Assembly: GCF_000720325.1 (NCBI RefSeq)
Contig: NZ_JOJM01000020.1
Span: 1 to 64,000 of the forward strand
Direction: 5' to 3'
Length of the DNA stretch: 64,000 bases
Source of the DNA: Streptomyces sp. NRRL B-1347
GTDB taxonomy: Bacteria; Actinomycetota; Actinomycetes; Streptomycetales; Streptomycetaceae
Positions 28,338-37,959 of the stretch are shown piece by piece. The position numbers and the translations under genes are program-made. How positions within the stretch are numbered: position 1 is the first letter of the stretch; the number at the start of each line of letters is the position of its first letter. The notes below the pieces were generated by a model. That model made no database searches, was not told the DNA's origin, and saw only the letters and a program-made list of their open reading frames with translations.

Positions 28338-30850
28338 GACTGCACCTCCTGGGCGCCCTGGGCGGGCTCGACGCGGACAGCGGGGCCGATCCTGACCAGC
28401 TCGCCCGGCCGCGCGCCCGTGTCGGAGGCGACGCCGCCGCCCACGGAGTTCAGCGGCAGCCACACCACGCGGTCGGGCATCTCCGTGACCGCGAGCGGGA
28501 GTTCCACCCGCCCCGCGGTGCCGGTGACGGCCAGCGTGTCGCCGCTCTTGACGCCCGCCTCGGCCGCGGTGGCCGCCGAGAGCCGGGCCACCGCCGCGTG
28601 CCGCGTACCGGCCAGCGCGTCGTCGCCCTCCTGGAGGCGGCCCCGGTCCAGCAGGAGCCGGTGCCCGGCGAGCACGGCCTCCCCCGCGGCGGGCCGCGGC
28701 AGCTGGACCGCGGTCTCCAGGGGCTCGGTCGCGCGCGGCCCGTCCCAGCCGCCGAGCCGGTCGAGCTCGCGCCGGACGGTCTGCAGGTCGGGAAGGCCGA
28801 GGTGGACGTCGCCCGCGTCGGCCAGCATGTGCAGGACGCGCGCGTCGGTGGGCGCGAGGCGGCGCGTCATCTGGTCCGGCTTGAGCGCCGCCTCGAAGAG
28901 CCGGGCCCTGCCTTCCCAGTTGAGGAAGGTGCCCGGCTTCTCGGCGACGGCGGCCACCGGAAGGACCACGTCGGCGCGCTCGGTCACCTCGCTCGGCCGC
29001 TGTTCGAGCGACACCAGGAAGCCGACCGCGTCGAGCGCCTCACGCGCGCGTGCCGGGTCGGGCAGGTCGGCGACCTCGACGCCCCCCACCAGGAGGGCGC
29101 TCAGCTCGCCGGTCGCGGCGGCCTCGACGATCTGGCCGGTGTCCCGGCCGTAGCGGTGCGGGAGTTCGGCCACGCCCCAGGCGGCCGCGACCTCGTCCCG
29201 CGCGCGCGGGTCGGTGGCCGGGCGGCCCCCGGGGAGCAGGGACGGCACCGCGCCGGCCTCGACGGCACCGCGCTCGCCCGCGCGGCGCGGGATCCACACC
29301 AGCGACGCGCCGGTCGCCGACGCGGCCCGCACGGCGGCGGTGAGCGCTCCTGGCACGGACGCGAGCCGCTCGCCCACGACGATGACCGCGCCCTCGGCGC
29401 GCAGCGCCTCGGCGGCCTTCGCGCCGTCGTCCTCGATGCCGACCCCGGCGGCGAGCGCGTCCAGCCACTCGGTCTCCGTGCCGGGCGCGGCGGCAAGGAG
29501 CGTGCCGCCCGCCTTCGCCAGGCCGCGCGTGGCGTGCGTGGCGACGGCGTACGTGCGCTGGCCGTGCTTGCGCCACGCCTTGCGGAGCCGCAGGAACACG
29601 CCGGGCGCCTCCTCCTCGGCCTCGATGCCGACGAGCAGGACGGCGGGCGCCTTCTCCAGCGCGGTGTACGTGACTCCGCTGCCGTCGAGGTCCCGGCCGC
29701 GCCCGGCGACCCGTGCCGCAAGGAAGTCGGCCTCCTCGCTGGAGTGCACCCGCGCGCGGAAGTCGATGTCGTTCGTGTCGAGCGCCACGCGTGCGTACTT
29801 GCTGTACGCGTAGGCGTCCTCAAGAGTGAGGCGTCCACCGGTGAGGACACCGGCCCGCCCGCGCGCGGCGGCGAGGCCGCGTGCGGCCGCCTCCAGCGCC
29901 TCGGGCCAGCTGGCCGGTTCGAGCTCGCCCGAGGACGCGTTCCGCACCAGCGGCGTGGTCAGGCGATCCGGCTTCTGCGCGTACCGGAAGCCGAAGCGGC
30001 CCTTGTCGCAGATCCACTCCTCGTTGACCTCGGGCTCGTCCTGGGCGAGCCGTCGCATGACCTTGCCGCGCCGGTGGTCGGTGCGGGTCGCGCAGCCGCC
30101 CGCGCAGTGCTCGCACACGGACGGCGTCGACACCAGGTCGAAGGGGCGCGACCGGAAGCGGTAGGCGTGCGACGTGAGCGCTCCCACCGGGCAGATCTGG
30201 ATGGTGTTCCCGGAGAAGTACGACTCGAAGGGGTCGCCCTCTCCGGTGCCCACCTGCTGGAGCGCGCCCCGCTCGACCAGCTCGATCATGGGGTCGCCCG
30301 CGATCTGGTTGGAGAAGCGGGTGCAGCGGGCGCACAGGACGCACCGCTCGCGGTCGAGCAGCACCTGCGTGGAGATCGGCACCGGCTTCTCGTAGGTGCG
30401 CTTGCTGCCCTCGAAGCGGGACTCTGCGTTGCCGTGCGACATGGCCTGGTTCTGCAGCGGGCACTCGCCGCCCTTGTCGCAGACCGGGCAGTCCAGCGGG
30501 TGGTTGATGAGCAGCAGCTCCATCACGCCGTGCTGGGCCTTCTCGGCGACCGGCGACGTCAGCTGCGACTTGACGACCATGCCGTCGGTGCAGGTGATCG
30601 TGCAGGACGCCATCGGCTTGCGCTGGCCCTCGACCTCGACGATGCACTGGCGACAGGCGCCCGCGGGGTCGAGCAGCGGGTGGTCGCAGAAGCGCGGGAT
30701 CTCGATGCCGAGGAGCTCGGCGGCACGGATGACCAGGGTCCCCTTGGGGACGCTGATCTCGATGCCGTCGATCGTCAGCGTGACCAGGTCTTCCGGCGGA
30801 ACCGCCGCCTCCCCGCCTCCGGAGGGAGCGCTACTGGTGGTCACTGTCAT
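28334..30850 (-). CDS. nuoG: NADH-quinone oxidoreductase subunit G
   Basis: 838 aa, the large iron-sulfur subunit. The N-terminal [2Fe-2S] N1b ligands are in [16 protein letters not shown] and SCTITC. The N5 site with its His is [17 protein letters not shown], and the N4 ferredoxin-like site is [13 protein letters not shown] with CPVGAL. The extra cluster N7 of some bacteria is present: CEHCAGGC then C in [10 protein letters not shown]. The molybdopterin-type oxidoreductase part follows but lacks an active molybdenum site in this family, and it is rather degenerate here. ATG start overlaps the nuoF stop (ATGA). Shorter than E. coli NuoG (908). Confidence 0.96.
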   Translation of the reverse strand: MTVTTSSAPSGGGEAAVPPEDLVTLTIDGIEISVPKGTLVIRAAELLGIEIPRFCDHPLLDPAGACRQCIVEVEGQRKPMASCTITCTDGMVVKSQLTSPVAEKAQHGVMELLLINHPLDCPVCDKGGECPLQNQAMSHGNAESRFEGSKRTYEKPVPISTQVLLDRERCVLCARCTRFSNQIAGDPMIELVERGALQQVGTGEGDPFESYFSGNTIQICPVGALTSHAYRFRSRPFDLVSTPSVCEHCAGGCATRTDHRRGKVMRRLAQDEPEVNEEWICDKGRFGFRYAQKPDRLTTPLVRNASSGELEPASWPEALEAAARGLAAARGRAGVLTGGRLTLEDAYAYSKYARVALDTNDIDFRARVHSSEEADFLAARVAGRGRDLDGSGVTYTALEKAPAVLLVGIEAEEEAPGVFLRLRKAWRKHGQRTYAVATHATRGLAKAGGTLLAAAPGTETEWLDALAAGVGIEDDGAKAAEALRAEGAVIVVGERLASVPGALTAAVRAASATGASLVWIPRRAGERGAVEAGAVPSLLPGGRPATDPRARDEVAAAWGVAELPHRYGRDTGQIVEAAATGELSALLVGGVEVADLPDPARAREALDAVGFLVSLEQRPSEVTERADVVLPVAAVAEKPGTFLNWEGRARLFEAALKPDQMTRRLAPTDARVLHMLADAGDVHLGLPDLQTVRRELDRLGGWDGPRATEPLETAVQLPRPAAGEAVLAGHRLLLDRGRLQEGDDALAGTRHAAVARLSAATAAEAGVKSGDTLAVTGTAGRVELPLAVTEMPDRVVWLPLNSVGGGVASDTGARPGELVRIGPAVRVEPAQGAQEVQS

Positions 30851-32205
30851 GCGTTCACCTCCGTGCTCTCCAGGGGCCTGTCGGCCCAGAGCGTCGACTT
30901 GGCGGGGTCGAAGGGGCAGCCCCTGCCCGTGATGTGCTCCTCGTACTCCGCGCGGAAGTACTGGAGCGAGGAGAAGATCGGCGAGGCGGCGCCGTCGCCG
31001 AGGGCGCAGAAGGACTTGCCGTTGATGTTGTCGGCGATGTCGTTCAGCTTGTCGAGGTCGGCCAGCACGCCCTTGCCCGCCTCGATGTCGCGCAGCAACT
31101 GCACGAGCCAGTAAGTCCCTTCGCGGCAGGGCGTGCACTTGCCGCAGGACTCGTGGGCGTAGAACTCGGTCCAGCGCGTCACGGCGCGTACGACACAGGT
31201 CGTCTCGTCGAAGCACTGGAGGGCCTTGGTGCCGAGCATCGACCCGGCGGCGCCCACGCCCTCGTAGTCCAGCGGGACGTCGAGGTGCTCGTCGGTGAAC
31301 ATCGGCGTCGAAGAGCCGCCCGGCGTCCAGAACTTGAGGCGGTGCCCGGGCCGCATGCCGCCGCTCATGTCGAGCAGCTGGCGCAGCGTGATGCCGAGGG
31401 GCGCCTCGTACTGGCCGGGCGACGCGACGTGCCCGCTGAGCGAATACAGCGTGAAGCCGGGCGACTTCTCGCTGCCCATCGAGGTGAACCAGTCCTTGCC
31501 GCGTTGCAGGATCGCGGGAACCGATGCGATGGACTCGACGTTATTGACAACAGTGGGGCACGCGTAGAGACCCGCGACCGCAGGGAAAGGGGGACGGAGT
31601 CGCGGCTGGCCACGGCGGCCTTCGAGCGAGTCGAGCAGCGCGGTCTCCTCACCGCAGATGTACGCGCCCGCGCCCGCGTGCACGGTGAGTTCGAGGTCGA
31701 GTCCGCTGCCCAGGACGTTCTTGCCGAGGTAGCCCGCCGCGTATGCCTCGCGCACGGCCTCGTGCAGCCGCCGCAGTACGGGGACGACCTCACCACGCAG
31801 ATAGATGAAGGCATGCGACGAACGGATCGCGTAGCAGGCGATCACGATGCCCTCGATGAGGGAATGCGGGTTCGCGAAGAGGAGCGGGATGTCCTTGCAG
31901 GTCCCGGGCTCCGACTCGTCGGCGTTGACAACTAGATAGTGCGGTTTGCCGTCGCCCTGCGGAATGAACTGCCACTTCATGCCCGTGGGGAAGCCCGCGC
32001 CGCCGCGGCCGCGGAGCCCGGATGCCTTCACATAGGCGATGAGGTCGTCCGGCTCCATCGCGAGGGCCTTGCGGAGCCCCTCGTAGCCCTCGTGACGCCG
32101 GTAGACGTCAAGCGTCCAGGACTTCTCCTGGTCCCAGAAGGCCGAGAGGACCGGGGCGAGCAGCTTCTCGGGGCTGGTCTCGTTGATCTCGGCGGCCAAG
32201 GTCAT
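30847..32205 (-). CDS. nuoF: NADH-quinone oxidoreductase subunit F
   Basis: 452 aa, NADH-oxidising subunit holding FMN and cluster N3. [18 protein letters not shown] is the FMN/NADH-binding Gly-rich loop, [14 protein letters not shown] and [19 protein letters not shown] contact FMN, and [13 protein letters not shown] with a later Cys (KSFCALG) ligates N3. Length matches the family (about 445). The ATG at 32205 shares one base with the nuoE stop (TGATG); GTG at 32208 is an alternative. An unusual local AT-rich patch with CTA and AAT codons runs from about 31510 to 31930. Confidence 0.97.
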   Translation of the reverse strand: MTLAAEINETSPEKLLAPVLSAFWDQEKSWTLDVYRRHEGYEGLRKALAMEPDDLIAYVKASGLRGRGGAGFPTGMKWQFIPQGDGKPHYLVVNADESEPGTCKDIPLLFANPHSLIEGIVIACYAIRSSHAFIYLRGEVVPVLRRLHEAVREAYAAGYLGKNVLGSGLDLELTVHAGAGAYICGEETALLDSLEGRRGQPRLRPPFPAVAGLYACPTVVNNVESIASVPAILQRGKDWFTSMGSEKSPGFTLYSLSGHVASPGQYEAPLGITLRQLLDMSGGMRPGHRLKFWTPGGSSTPMFTDEHLDVPLDYEGVGAAGSMLGTKALQCFDETTCVVRAVTRWTEFYAHESCGKCTPCREGTYWLVQLLRDIEAGKGVLADLDKLNDIADNINGKSFCALGDGAASPIFSSLQYFRAEYEEHITGRGCPFDPAKSTLWADRPLESTEVNA

Positions 32206-33065
32206 CACTCCCCCTCCTCGCGGTCCTCGCCGACCGGGCCCGCGGAGTGCGAGGGGTCGGATGCCGAGGTCCTCTGCGGCGCGTCGTGCGAGCTCAGGTG
32301 CTCGCTGGGCGACGGGTCGTGCGGCTGTGTGCCCTCCGGTCCGCCCGTGCGCGGATGGACCACGCGCGCGGGGGGCGCCTCGCCCTTGGCCAGGCGAAGG
32401 CCGATCAGGGAGGCCGGGCCCGCGCCGCCGGTGGCCTCGACGGCTCCGGGGCGCTCGTCGGGGAAGCCCGCGAGGATGCGGGCCGTCTCCTTGAAGGTGC
32501 ACAGCGGGGCGCCGCGGGTCGGCTCGGCCTGGACGCCCGCGCGCAGGTCGTCGACGAGGCGCTTGGCGCTCCGCGGGGTCTGGTTGTCGAAGAACTCCCA
32601 GTTGACCATCACCACGGGCGCGAAGTCGCAGGCGGCGTTGCACTCGATGTGTTCGAGCGTCACCTTGCCGTCCTCGGTGGTCCCGCCGTTGCCGACGCCC
32701 AGGTGCTCCTGGAGGGCCTCGAAGATGGCGTCGCCGCCCATGACCGCGCAGAGCGTGTTGGTGCACACGCCGACCTGGTAGTCGCCGGAGGGCTTGCGCC
32801 GGTACATGGTGTAGAAGGTCGCGACGGCCGTGACCTCGGCGGTGGTCAGGTCGAGCACCTCCGCGCAGAACCGCATCCCGGTGCGCGTGACGTACCCCTC
32901 CTCCGACTGCACCAGGTGCAGCAGCGGCAGCAGGGCGGAGCGGGAGTCCGGATAGCGGGCGATGACCTCCTTGGCGTCCGCTTCGAGCCGGGCCCGTACG
33001 TCGGCCGGGTAGTCGGGGGCGGGGAGTTGGGGCATCCCCAGGCTCGTCGGCGATGCGTCTGTCAC
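32205..33065 (-). CDS. nuoE: NADH-quinone oxidoreductase subunit E
   Basis: 286 aa, thioredoxin-fold subunit with the [2Fe-2S] cluster N1a, ligated by CTNTLC and CNAAC. The fold spans about residues 10-190. An extra C-terminal region of about 100 residues (from [17 protein letters not shown]) is Pro/Ser/His-rich and looks disordered; E. coli NuoE is only 166 aa. GTG start ([10 protein letters not shown]) within the nuoD stop. Confidence 0.96.
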   Translation of the reverse strand: MTDASPTSLGMPQLPAPDYPADVRARLEADAKEVIARYPDSRSALLPLLHLVQSEEGYVTRTGMRFCAEVLDLTTAEVTAVATFYTMYRRKPSGDYQVGVCTNTLCAVMGGDAIFEALQEHLGVGNGGTTEDGKVTLEHIECNAACDFAPVVMVNWEFFDNQTPRSAKRLVDDLRAGVQAEPTRGAPLCTFKETARILAGFPDERPGAVEATGGAGPASLIGLRLAKGEAPPARVVHPRTGGPEGTQPHDPSPSEHLSSHDAPQRTSASDPSHSAGPVGEDREEGE

Positions 33066-34399
33066 CGGTCGACGCCTCCCATCACGGGGTCGATGGACGC
33101 GACGGCGACGATGACGTCGGCGACCTGGCCGCCCTCGCACATCGCCGCCATGGCCTGCAGGTTGGTGAAGGACGGATCGCGGAAGTGCACCCGGTAGGGG
33201 CGGGTGCCGCCGTCGGAGACGACGTGCACGCCGAGTTCGCCCTTGGGGGACTCCACGGCGGCGTAGGCCTGTCCGGGCGGCACCCGGAAGCCCTCCGTCA
33301 CCAGCTTGAAGTGGTGGATCAGGGCCTCCATGGAGGTGCCCATGATCTTCTTGATGTGGTCGAGCGAGTTGCCGAGGCCGTCCGGGCCGAGCGCGAGCTG
33401 GGCGGGCCAGGCGATCTTCTTGTCGGCGACCATGACCGGGCCCGGCCGCAGCCGGTCCAGGCACTGCTCGATGATCCGCAGCGACTGGCGCATCTCCTCC
33501 ACGCGGATGAGGAAGCGCCCGTAGGAGTCGCAGGTGTCGGCGGTCGGGACGTCGAAGTCGAACGTCTCGTAGCCGCAGTACGGCTGGCTCTTGCGCAGGT
33601 CGTGCGGGAGCCCGGCGGAGCGCAGGACCGGGCCGGTGGCGCCGAGGGCCATGCAGCCGGTCAGATCGAGGTAGCCGACGTCCTGCATGCGGGCCTTGAA
33701 GATGGGGTTCCCGGTGGCGAGCTTGTCGTACTCGGGGAGGTTCTTCTTCATCTTCTTCACGAACTCGCGGATCTGGTCCACCGCGCCGGGCGGCAGGTCC
33801 TGGGCGAGTCCGCCGGGCCGGATGTACGCGTGATTCATGCGCAGGCCGGTGATCAGCTCGTAGATGTCGAGAATGAGTTCACGATCACGGAAGCCGTAGA
33901 TCATGATCGTGGTGGCGCCCAGTTCCATGCCGCCGGTGGCGATGCACACCAGGTGCGAGGACATCCGGTTCAGCTCCATCAGGAGCACGCGGATGAGGGT
34001 GGCGCGGTCGGGGATCTCGTCCTCGATCCCGAGGAGCTTCTCGACGCCCAGGCAGTACGCCGTCTCGTTGAAGAACGGCGTCAGATAGTCCATGCGCGTG
34101 ACGAACGTGGTGCCCTGGGTCCAGGTGCGGTACTCGAGGTTCTTCTCGATGCCGGTGTGGAGGTAGCCGATGCCGCAGCGGGCCTCGGAGACCGTCTCGC
34201 CCTCGATCTCCAGGATGAGCCGGAGCACGCCGTGCGTGGAGGGGTGCTGCGGGCCCATGTTCACGACGATGCGCTCGTCGTCGGCCTCGACCGCGGACTT
34301 GGCGACCTCGTCCCAGTCGCCACCGGTGACCGTGTAGACGGTGCCTTCGGTGGTCTCGCGCGCGGAGGCGGAGGAAGCGGATGCAAAGGGAGTGCTCAT
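33062..34399 (-). CDS. nuoD: NADH-quinone oxidoreductase subunit D
   Basis: 445 aa, the 49-kDa subunit that forms most of the quinone site. [22 protein letters not shown] carries the quinone-binding His, [21 protein letters not shown] follows, and [12 protein letters not shown] and the C-terminal [36 protein letters not shown] are highly conserved. NuoC and NuoD are separate genes here, unlike the E. coli fusion. ATG start shares one base with the nuoC stop (TGATG). Confidence 0.97.
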   Translation of the reverse strand: MSTPFASASSASARETTEGTVYTVTGGDWDEVAKSAVEADDERIVVNMGPQHPSTHGVLRLILEIEGETVSEARCGIGYLHTGIEKNLEYRTWTQGTTFVTRMDYLTPFFNETAYCLGVEKLLGIEDEIPDRATLIRVLLMELNRMSSHLVCIATGGMELGATTIMIYGFRDRELILDIYELITGLRMNHAYIRPGGLAQDLPPGAVDQIREFVKKMKKNLPEYDKLATGNPIFKARMQDVGYLDLTGCMALGATGPVLRSAGLPHDLRKSQPYCGYETFDFDVPTADTCDSYGRFLIRVEEMRQSLRIIEQCLDRLRPGPVMVADKKIAWPAQLALGPDGLGNSLDHIKKIMGTSMEALIHHFKLVTEGFRVPPGQAYAAVESPKGELGVHVVSDGGTRPYRVHFRDPSFTNLQAMAAMCEGGQVADVIVAVASIDPVMGGVDR

Positions 34400-35153
34400 C
34401 AGCTGTACGACCTCCGCTGGTCCGGAGCCGGGATCTGGGCGCCCTTGTACTCGACGGGAATGCCGCCGAGCGGGTAATCCTTCCGCTGCGGGAAGCCCTG
34501 CCAGTCGTCCGGCATCATGATGCGCGTGAGCGCGGGATGGCCGTCGAAGACGAGGCCGAAGAAGTCGTAGGCCTCGCGCTCGTGCCAGTCGTTGGTCGGA
34601 TAGACCTCGACGAGGGAGGGCACGTGCGGGTCGGCGTCCGGGGCGCTGACTTCCAGGCGGATCAGGCGGTTGTGGGTGAGCGAGCGCAGGTGGTAGACGG
34701 CGTGCAGCTCGCGTCCCTTGTCGCCGGGGAAGTGCACGCCGGACACGCCGGTGCACAGCTCGAAGCGCAGCGCCGGGTCGTCCCGCAGGGTCCGGGCCAC
34801 CCGGGGGAGGTGCTCGCGCGCGATGTGGAAGGTGAGCTCGTCGCGGTCGACGACCGTCTTCTCGATGGCGTTCTCGGGGACGAGGCCCTGTTCCTCCAGG
34901 GCGCCTTCCAGTTCGTCGGCCACTTCGTCGAACCAGCCGCCGTAGGGCCGGTTGGCCGCGCCCGGGAGCCGGATGGAGCGGACCAGGCCGCCGTAGCCCG
35001 AGGTGTCGCCGCCGTTGTCGGCGCCGAACATGCCGCGCTGGACGCGGACCTCCTCGCCGTGCTCGCCGCGCTGGCCGGGGAGGTTGGAGGCGCCGAGGTC
35101 CCGCTCGGGGTTGACCCCGTCGGTGCCCTTGGCGGCGTTGTCGTTCGCGTCGG

Positions 35154-35157
<4 letters not shown>
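34399..35157 (-). CDS. nuoC: NADH-quinone oxidoreductase subunit C
   Basis: 252 aa, the 30-kDa subunit. The family core ends in the signature [41 protein letters not shown]. An ~80-residue N-terminal extension ([21 protein letters not shown] and [19 protein letters not shown]) is typical of actinobacteria. GTG start overlapping the nuoB stop (GTGA). Confidence 0.97.
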
Positions 35158-35708
<551 letters not shown>

Positions 35709-35733
35709 GCTCAGTGGCTCCTCTGTCCCCTTC

Positions 35734-35784
35734 CGGGGCTCAGTCCCATATCGGGGGTCAGTCCCTTGCCGGGGTCAGTCCCAT
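35734..35784. repeat. three imperfect 18-bp repeats between nuoB and nuoA
   Basis: cggggctcagtccca (35734), cgggggtcagtccct (35752) and cggggtcagtcccat (35770), each 18 bp apart. On the minus strand the last copy is the 3' end of nuoA including its stop (TGG GAC TGA), and the other two are copies of that end lying in the nuoA-nuoB gap. Confidence 0.8.
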
Positions 35785-36134
35785 TCCAGGCCGCCGCGCC
35801 GCCATACGTACGCGTACGCGACGAAGACGGTGAGCACGAAGAGCAGCATCTCCACGAGCCCGAAAATCCCCAGGGCGTCGAAGGTGACGGCCCAGGGGTA
35901 GAGAAAGACGATCTCGATGTCGAAGACGATGAAGAGCATCGCCGTCAGGTAGTACTTGATGGGGAAACGCCCGCCGCCGGCCGGCGTGGGGGTCGGCTCG
36001 ATTCCGCACTCGTAGGCCTCGAGCTTCGCGCGGTTGTAGCGCTTGGGGCCGACAAGCGTGGCCATGACCACGGAGAAAATCGCAAAGCCTGCCCCGAGGG
36101 CTCCCAGTACGAGGATGGGCGCATACGCGTTCAC
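35775..36134 (-). CDS. nuoA: NADH-quinone oxidoreductase subunit A
   Basis: 119 aa, first gene of the operon, three membrane helices. KLEAYECGIEPTPTPAGGGRFPIKYYLTAMLFIVFDIEIVFLYPWAV is the conserved loop 1-helix 2 region, with the Cys-Gly-x-Glu and FDIE motifs at the quinone site. Length matches the family. GTG start with aggag 8 nt upstream; the leader is about 100 nt from the predicted promoter at 36242-36270. Confidence 0.97.
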   Translation of the reverse strand: MNAYAPILVLGALGAGFAIFSVVMATLVGPKRYNRAKLEAYECGIEPTPTPAGGGRFPIKYYLTAMLFIVFDIEIVFLYPWAVTFDALGIFGLVEMLLFVLTVFVAYAYVWRRGGLEWD

Positions 36135-36241
36135 CGCTCCTCGCTCCTCTCAGTCGGCACTGACTGCTGGCGGTTGCGTCGGACCCGCTCGCCGCCCCGC
36201 CCGTATGCGATCCCCGGGCCTTCGGAGCTCCTCGAAGATCG

Positions 36242-36270
36242 CTTACATGTGAAGCAGGTCACAAGCCCAA
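36242..36270 (-). promoter_or_regulatory. putative nuo promoter with a Rex operator in the spacer
   Basis: On the minus strand a -35-like TTGGGC (36270-36265) and a -10-like TGTAAG (36247-36242) are 17 bp apart. The spacer is a dyad TTGTGACCTGCTTCACAT (36264-36247) that matches the known Rex consensus TTGTGAANNNNTTCACAA at 12 of 14 fixed positions. Rex is the actinobacterial NADH/NAD+ sensor that represses respiratory genes when NAD+ is abundant, so this would tie complex I synthesis to redox state. The start point would be about 100 nt before nuoA. Confidence 0.75.
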
Positions 36271-36710
36271 CTGCCCCGCATCTTATGCCCGCCGGTCTGT
36301 GATCTGCGACACGGGGTACGACAACGGCTTTGTGATCTCCACCACCTGACGAAGGATCATGAAGTCGGATGAGCGGTGATCTTCGTACGCGAAGCACCTG
36401 AGTGATCACCAGAGGTGACATCTTGACGCGTCAGGGCTGGTCGGGGCGGTGTTGCATTATCAAGAGATGGCCACTACAGACAAATTGGCGCTGGACTTGA
36501 TCACTTGATAGAGGGGCACGTTCACACGTTGGCGGCAGAAGTGTGGACGGCAGTGGACGCGCGCCCGTGAAGGCGGCGGGAAGGGGCGGGCGGCTCCGCC
36601 GTGTGCACGCGTTCACGAGACCGCCGCGAACTCGCGCGCGAAAGAGGGGGACAAAGAAGGGGAGGGGGGACCGCGCGGCGATCCGGAGGGAGCCCCTCAG
36701 ATACCCGGGA

Positions 36711-36743
36711 GATATCAGCCAGATCTCAGCCAGGTCTCAGGCG
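36711..36743. repeat. three 11-bp phased direct repeats
   Basis: gatatcagcca, gatctcagcca and ggtctcaggcg follow one another with no gap. An exact 11-bp period is the hallmark of sites for OmpR/PhoB-type response regulators, though the word is not the PHO box GTTCACC. Confidence 0.5.
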
Positions 36744-36763
36744 GCGCTCACGCGACCCGGAAG

Positions 36764-36777
36764 GTGACCTGCGTCAC
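36764..36777. promoter_or_regulatory. gtga-cctgcg-tcac dyad (Rex- or Crp-like)
   Basis: With one flanking base each side it reads GGTGACCTGCGTCACA and matches the Rex site at the nuo promoter (TGTGACCTGCTTCACA) at 14 of 16 bases. It also fits the GTGA-N6-TCAC core of Crp/FNR regulators. It lies 29 nt before the predicted -35 of the NlpC/P60 gene. Confidence 0.5.
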
Positions 36778-36805
36778 ACCTTCACCTCGGGTCGAACAAC
36801 CGGGC

Positions 36806-36834
36806 TTGGCCAACGGCCTCAACGCGTGTTAGAC
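36806..36834 (+). promoter_or_regulatory. candidate promoter of the NlpC/P60 gene
   Basis: TTGGCC (36806-36811), 17-bp spacer, TTAGAC (36829-36834). A start near 36841 would leave an unusually long leader of about 175 nt before the ATG at 37017. Confidence 0.4.
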
Positions 36835-37016
36835 CACGGGCAATTCGGACGTAACTCGAAAAACCCATGATCACAGGCGTGATCACCTCTGTCCACATTG
36901 CCCGTTACGGCGTCAATAAGGAGCGACACGCCCGGGATTCAAGCCCGCGCGGGGCAACTGTGGCGCAGCACACGTTTCTTGAAGGGAACCCCCACTCCTT
37001 GATAGCGGTTGTTCCC

Positions 37017-37874
37017 ATGTCCCACACCGCTCACATACCCAGCCACCGGAAGCCCCGTCGCAGCGCGTCGAAGATGGCTCTGCGCGCCGGAGTTGCCGGT
37101 GGCGTCCTCAGCACCCTGGCAGTGGCCGGCGCCGCTGGTACGGCGAACGCCGCCGAGCCGGTGACCGAGACGATCGAGCTGCCCACCCTCACCGCCGATC
37201 TGTCCGCTCAGATCGCGCAGTCCGCGGACGCCACGCAGCAGACCGCCGACGGCTACGAGGCGCGCGCCCAGCAGGAGGCCGCCGCCGTCAAGGCCGCCAA
37301 GCAGGCCACCAAGGACCAGAAGGCCGCTGAGAAGAAGGCCGAGGCCGAGAAGAAGGCCAAGGCCGAGGCCGAGGCCAAGCGCAAGGAGGCCCAGGAGCGC
37401 GCCGCGCGGGCCACCGAGCGCACCCAGCTCAGCACCAACTCCACCCCCTCCGGCGGCTCCGGCGGCTCCGGCGGCGGTTCCTCCGCCTCCAACGCCTCCA
37501 ATGCCTCCGCGCCCTCCAGCGGCAGCGTGGCGACCGTCATCAACTTCCTGAAGGCCCAGCTGGGCGACGCGTACGTGATGGGCGCCTCGGGCCCCAACGC
37601 GTGGGACTGCTCCAGCCTCGTGCAGGCCGCCTTCAAGCAGGTCAACGTGGACCTGCCGCGCGTCTCGCAGGCGCAGTCGACGGCCGGCACGCCGGTCTCG
37701 CTCTCCAACATCCAGCCTGGCGACATCCTGTACTGGGGTGGCGCGGGCTCCGCGTACCACGTGGGCGTCTACATCGGCAACGGCCAGTACCTGGACGCCG
37801 CGAACCCGAGCAAGGGCGTCGTGATCCAGGACCTGTCGGGCTACCCGGCCTCCGGAGCGGTACGAGTGCTCTGA
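37017..37874 (+). CDS. secreted NlpC/P60 peptidoglycan endopeptidase
   Basis: 285 aa. A signal peptide with a long basic N-region (HRKPRRSASKMALRAG) ends near ANA-AEPV (about residue 45). A coiled coil follows (about 70-135, ADGYEARAQQEAA to KRKEAQERAARAT, rich in Ala/Lys/Glu), then a Gly/Ser linker, then the catalytic domain from residue 168. The nucleophile is C198 (AWDCSSLVQ) and the base H248 (YHVGVYIG); the usual third His is an Asp (D260, YLDAAN). It probably cuts the D-Glu-DAP bond in the wall. The ATG at 37017 has a weak ribosome site; GTG 36960 is possible. It is divergent from nuo and shares its regulatory region. Confidence 0.92.
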   Translation: MSHTAHIPSHRKPRRSASKMALRAGVAGGVLSTLAVAGAAGTANAAEPVTETIELPTLTADLSAQIAQSADATQQTADGYEARAQQEAAAVKAAKQATKDQKAAEKKAEAEKKAKAEAEAKRKEAQERAARATERTQLSTNSTPSGGSGGSGGGSSASNASNASAPSSGSVATVINFLKAQLGDAYVMGASGPNAWDCSSLVQAAFKQVNVDLPRVSQAQSTAGTPVSLSNIQPGDILYWGGAGSAYHVGVYIGNGQYLDAANPSKGVVIQDLSGYPASGAVRVL

Positions 37875-37889
37875 GCTTGAACCACGAAG

Positions 37890-37924
37890 AAGGGCCGCCG
37901 CTCCTGTCAGGAGCGGCGGCCCTT
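37890..37924. terminator. convergent terminator after the NlpC/P60 gene
   Basis: aagggccgccgctcctg (37890-37906) and caggagcggcggccctt (37908-37924) are perfect 17-bp arms around a single t. On the plus strand it ends in tttcg, on the minus strand in cttcttcg, so it can stop transcription from both sides. Confidence 0.85.
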
Positions 37925-37959
37925 TCGTGAGAGCCCCGCGGCCTTTCGGGGCGCACCCC

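Larger units (their letters stand above)
36135..37016. other. 882-nt divergent regulatory region, nuoA to the NlpC/P60 gene
   Basis: No gene can be supported on either strand; open frames here are short and have no ribosome sites or family similarity. It holds the nuo promoter with a Rex-type operator, a second similar dyad at 36764-36777, a cluster of GTGATC words (36299, 36332, 36376, 36402, 36499), a perfect TGATCAC-AGGC-GTGATCA dyad (36868-36885) and 11-bp phased repeats (36711-36743). I looked for the c-di-AMP (ydaO) riboswitch often found before actinobacterial cell-wall hydrolase genes and did not find its conserved blocks. Confidence 0.7.

Noticed and set aside
36764-36777. Calling this dyad a definite Crp site.
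   Set aside because: It also resembles the Rex site at nuo at 14 of 16 bases, so the binding protein cannot be decided from sequence.
36841-37016. A c-di-AMP (ydaO) riboswitch in the NlpC/P60 leader.
   Set aside because: The conserved blocks I would expect (for example CCGAAUCC, GGGGGACC and GGGUGAAUC) were not found by eye; a covariance search would settle it.
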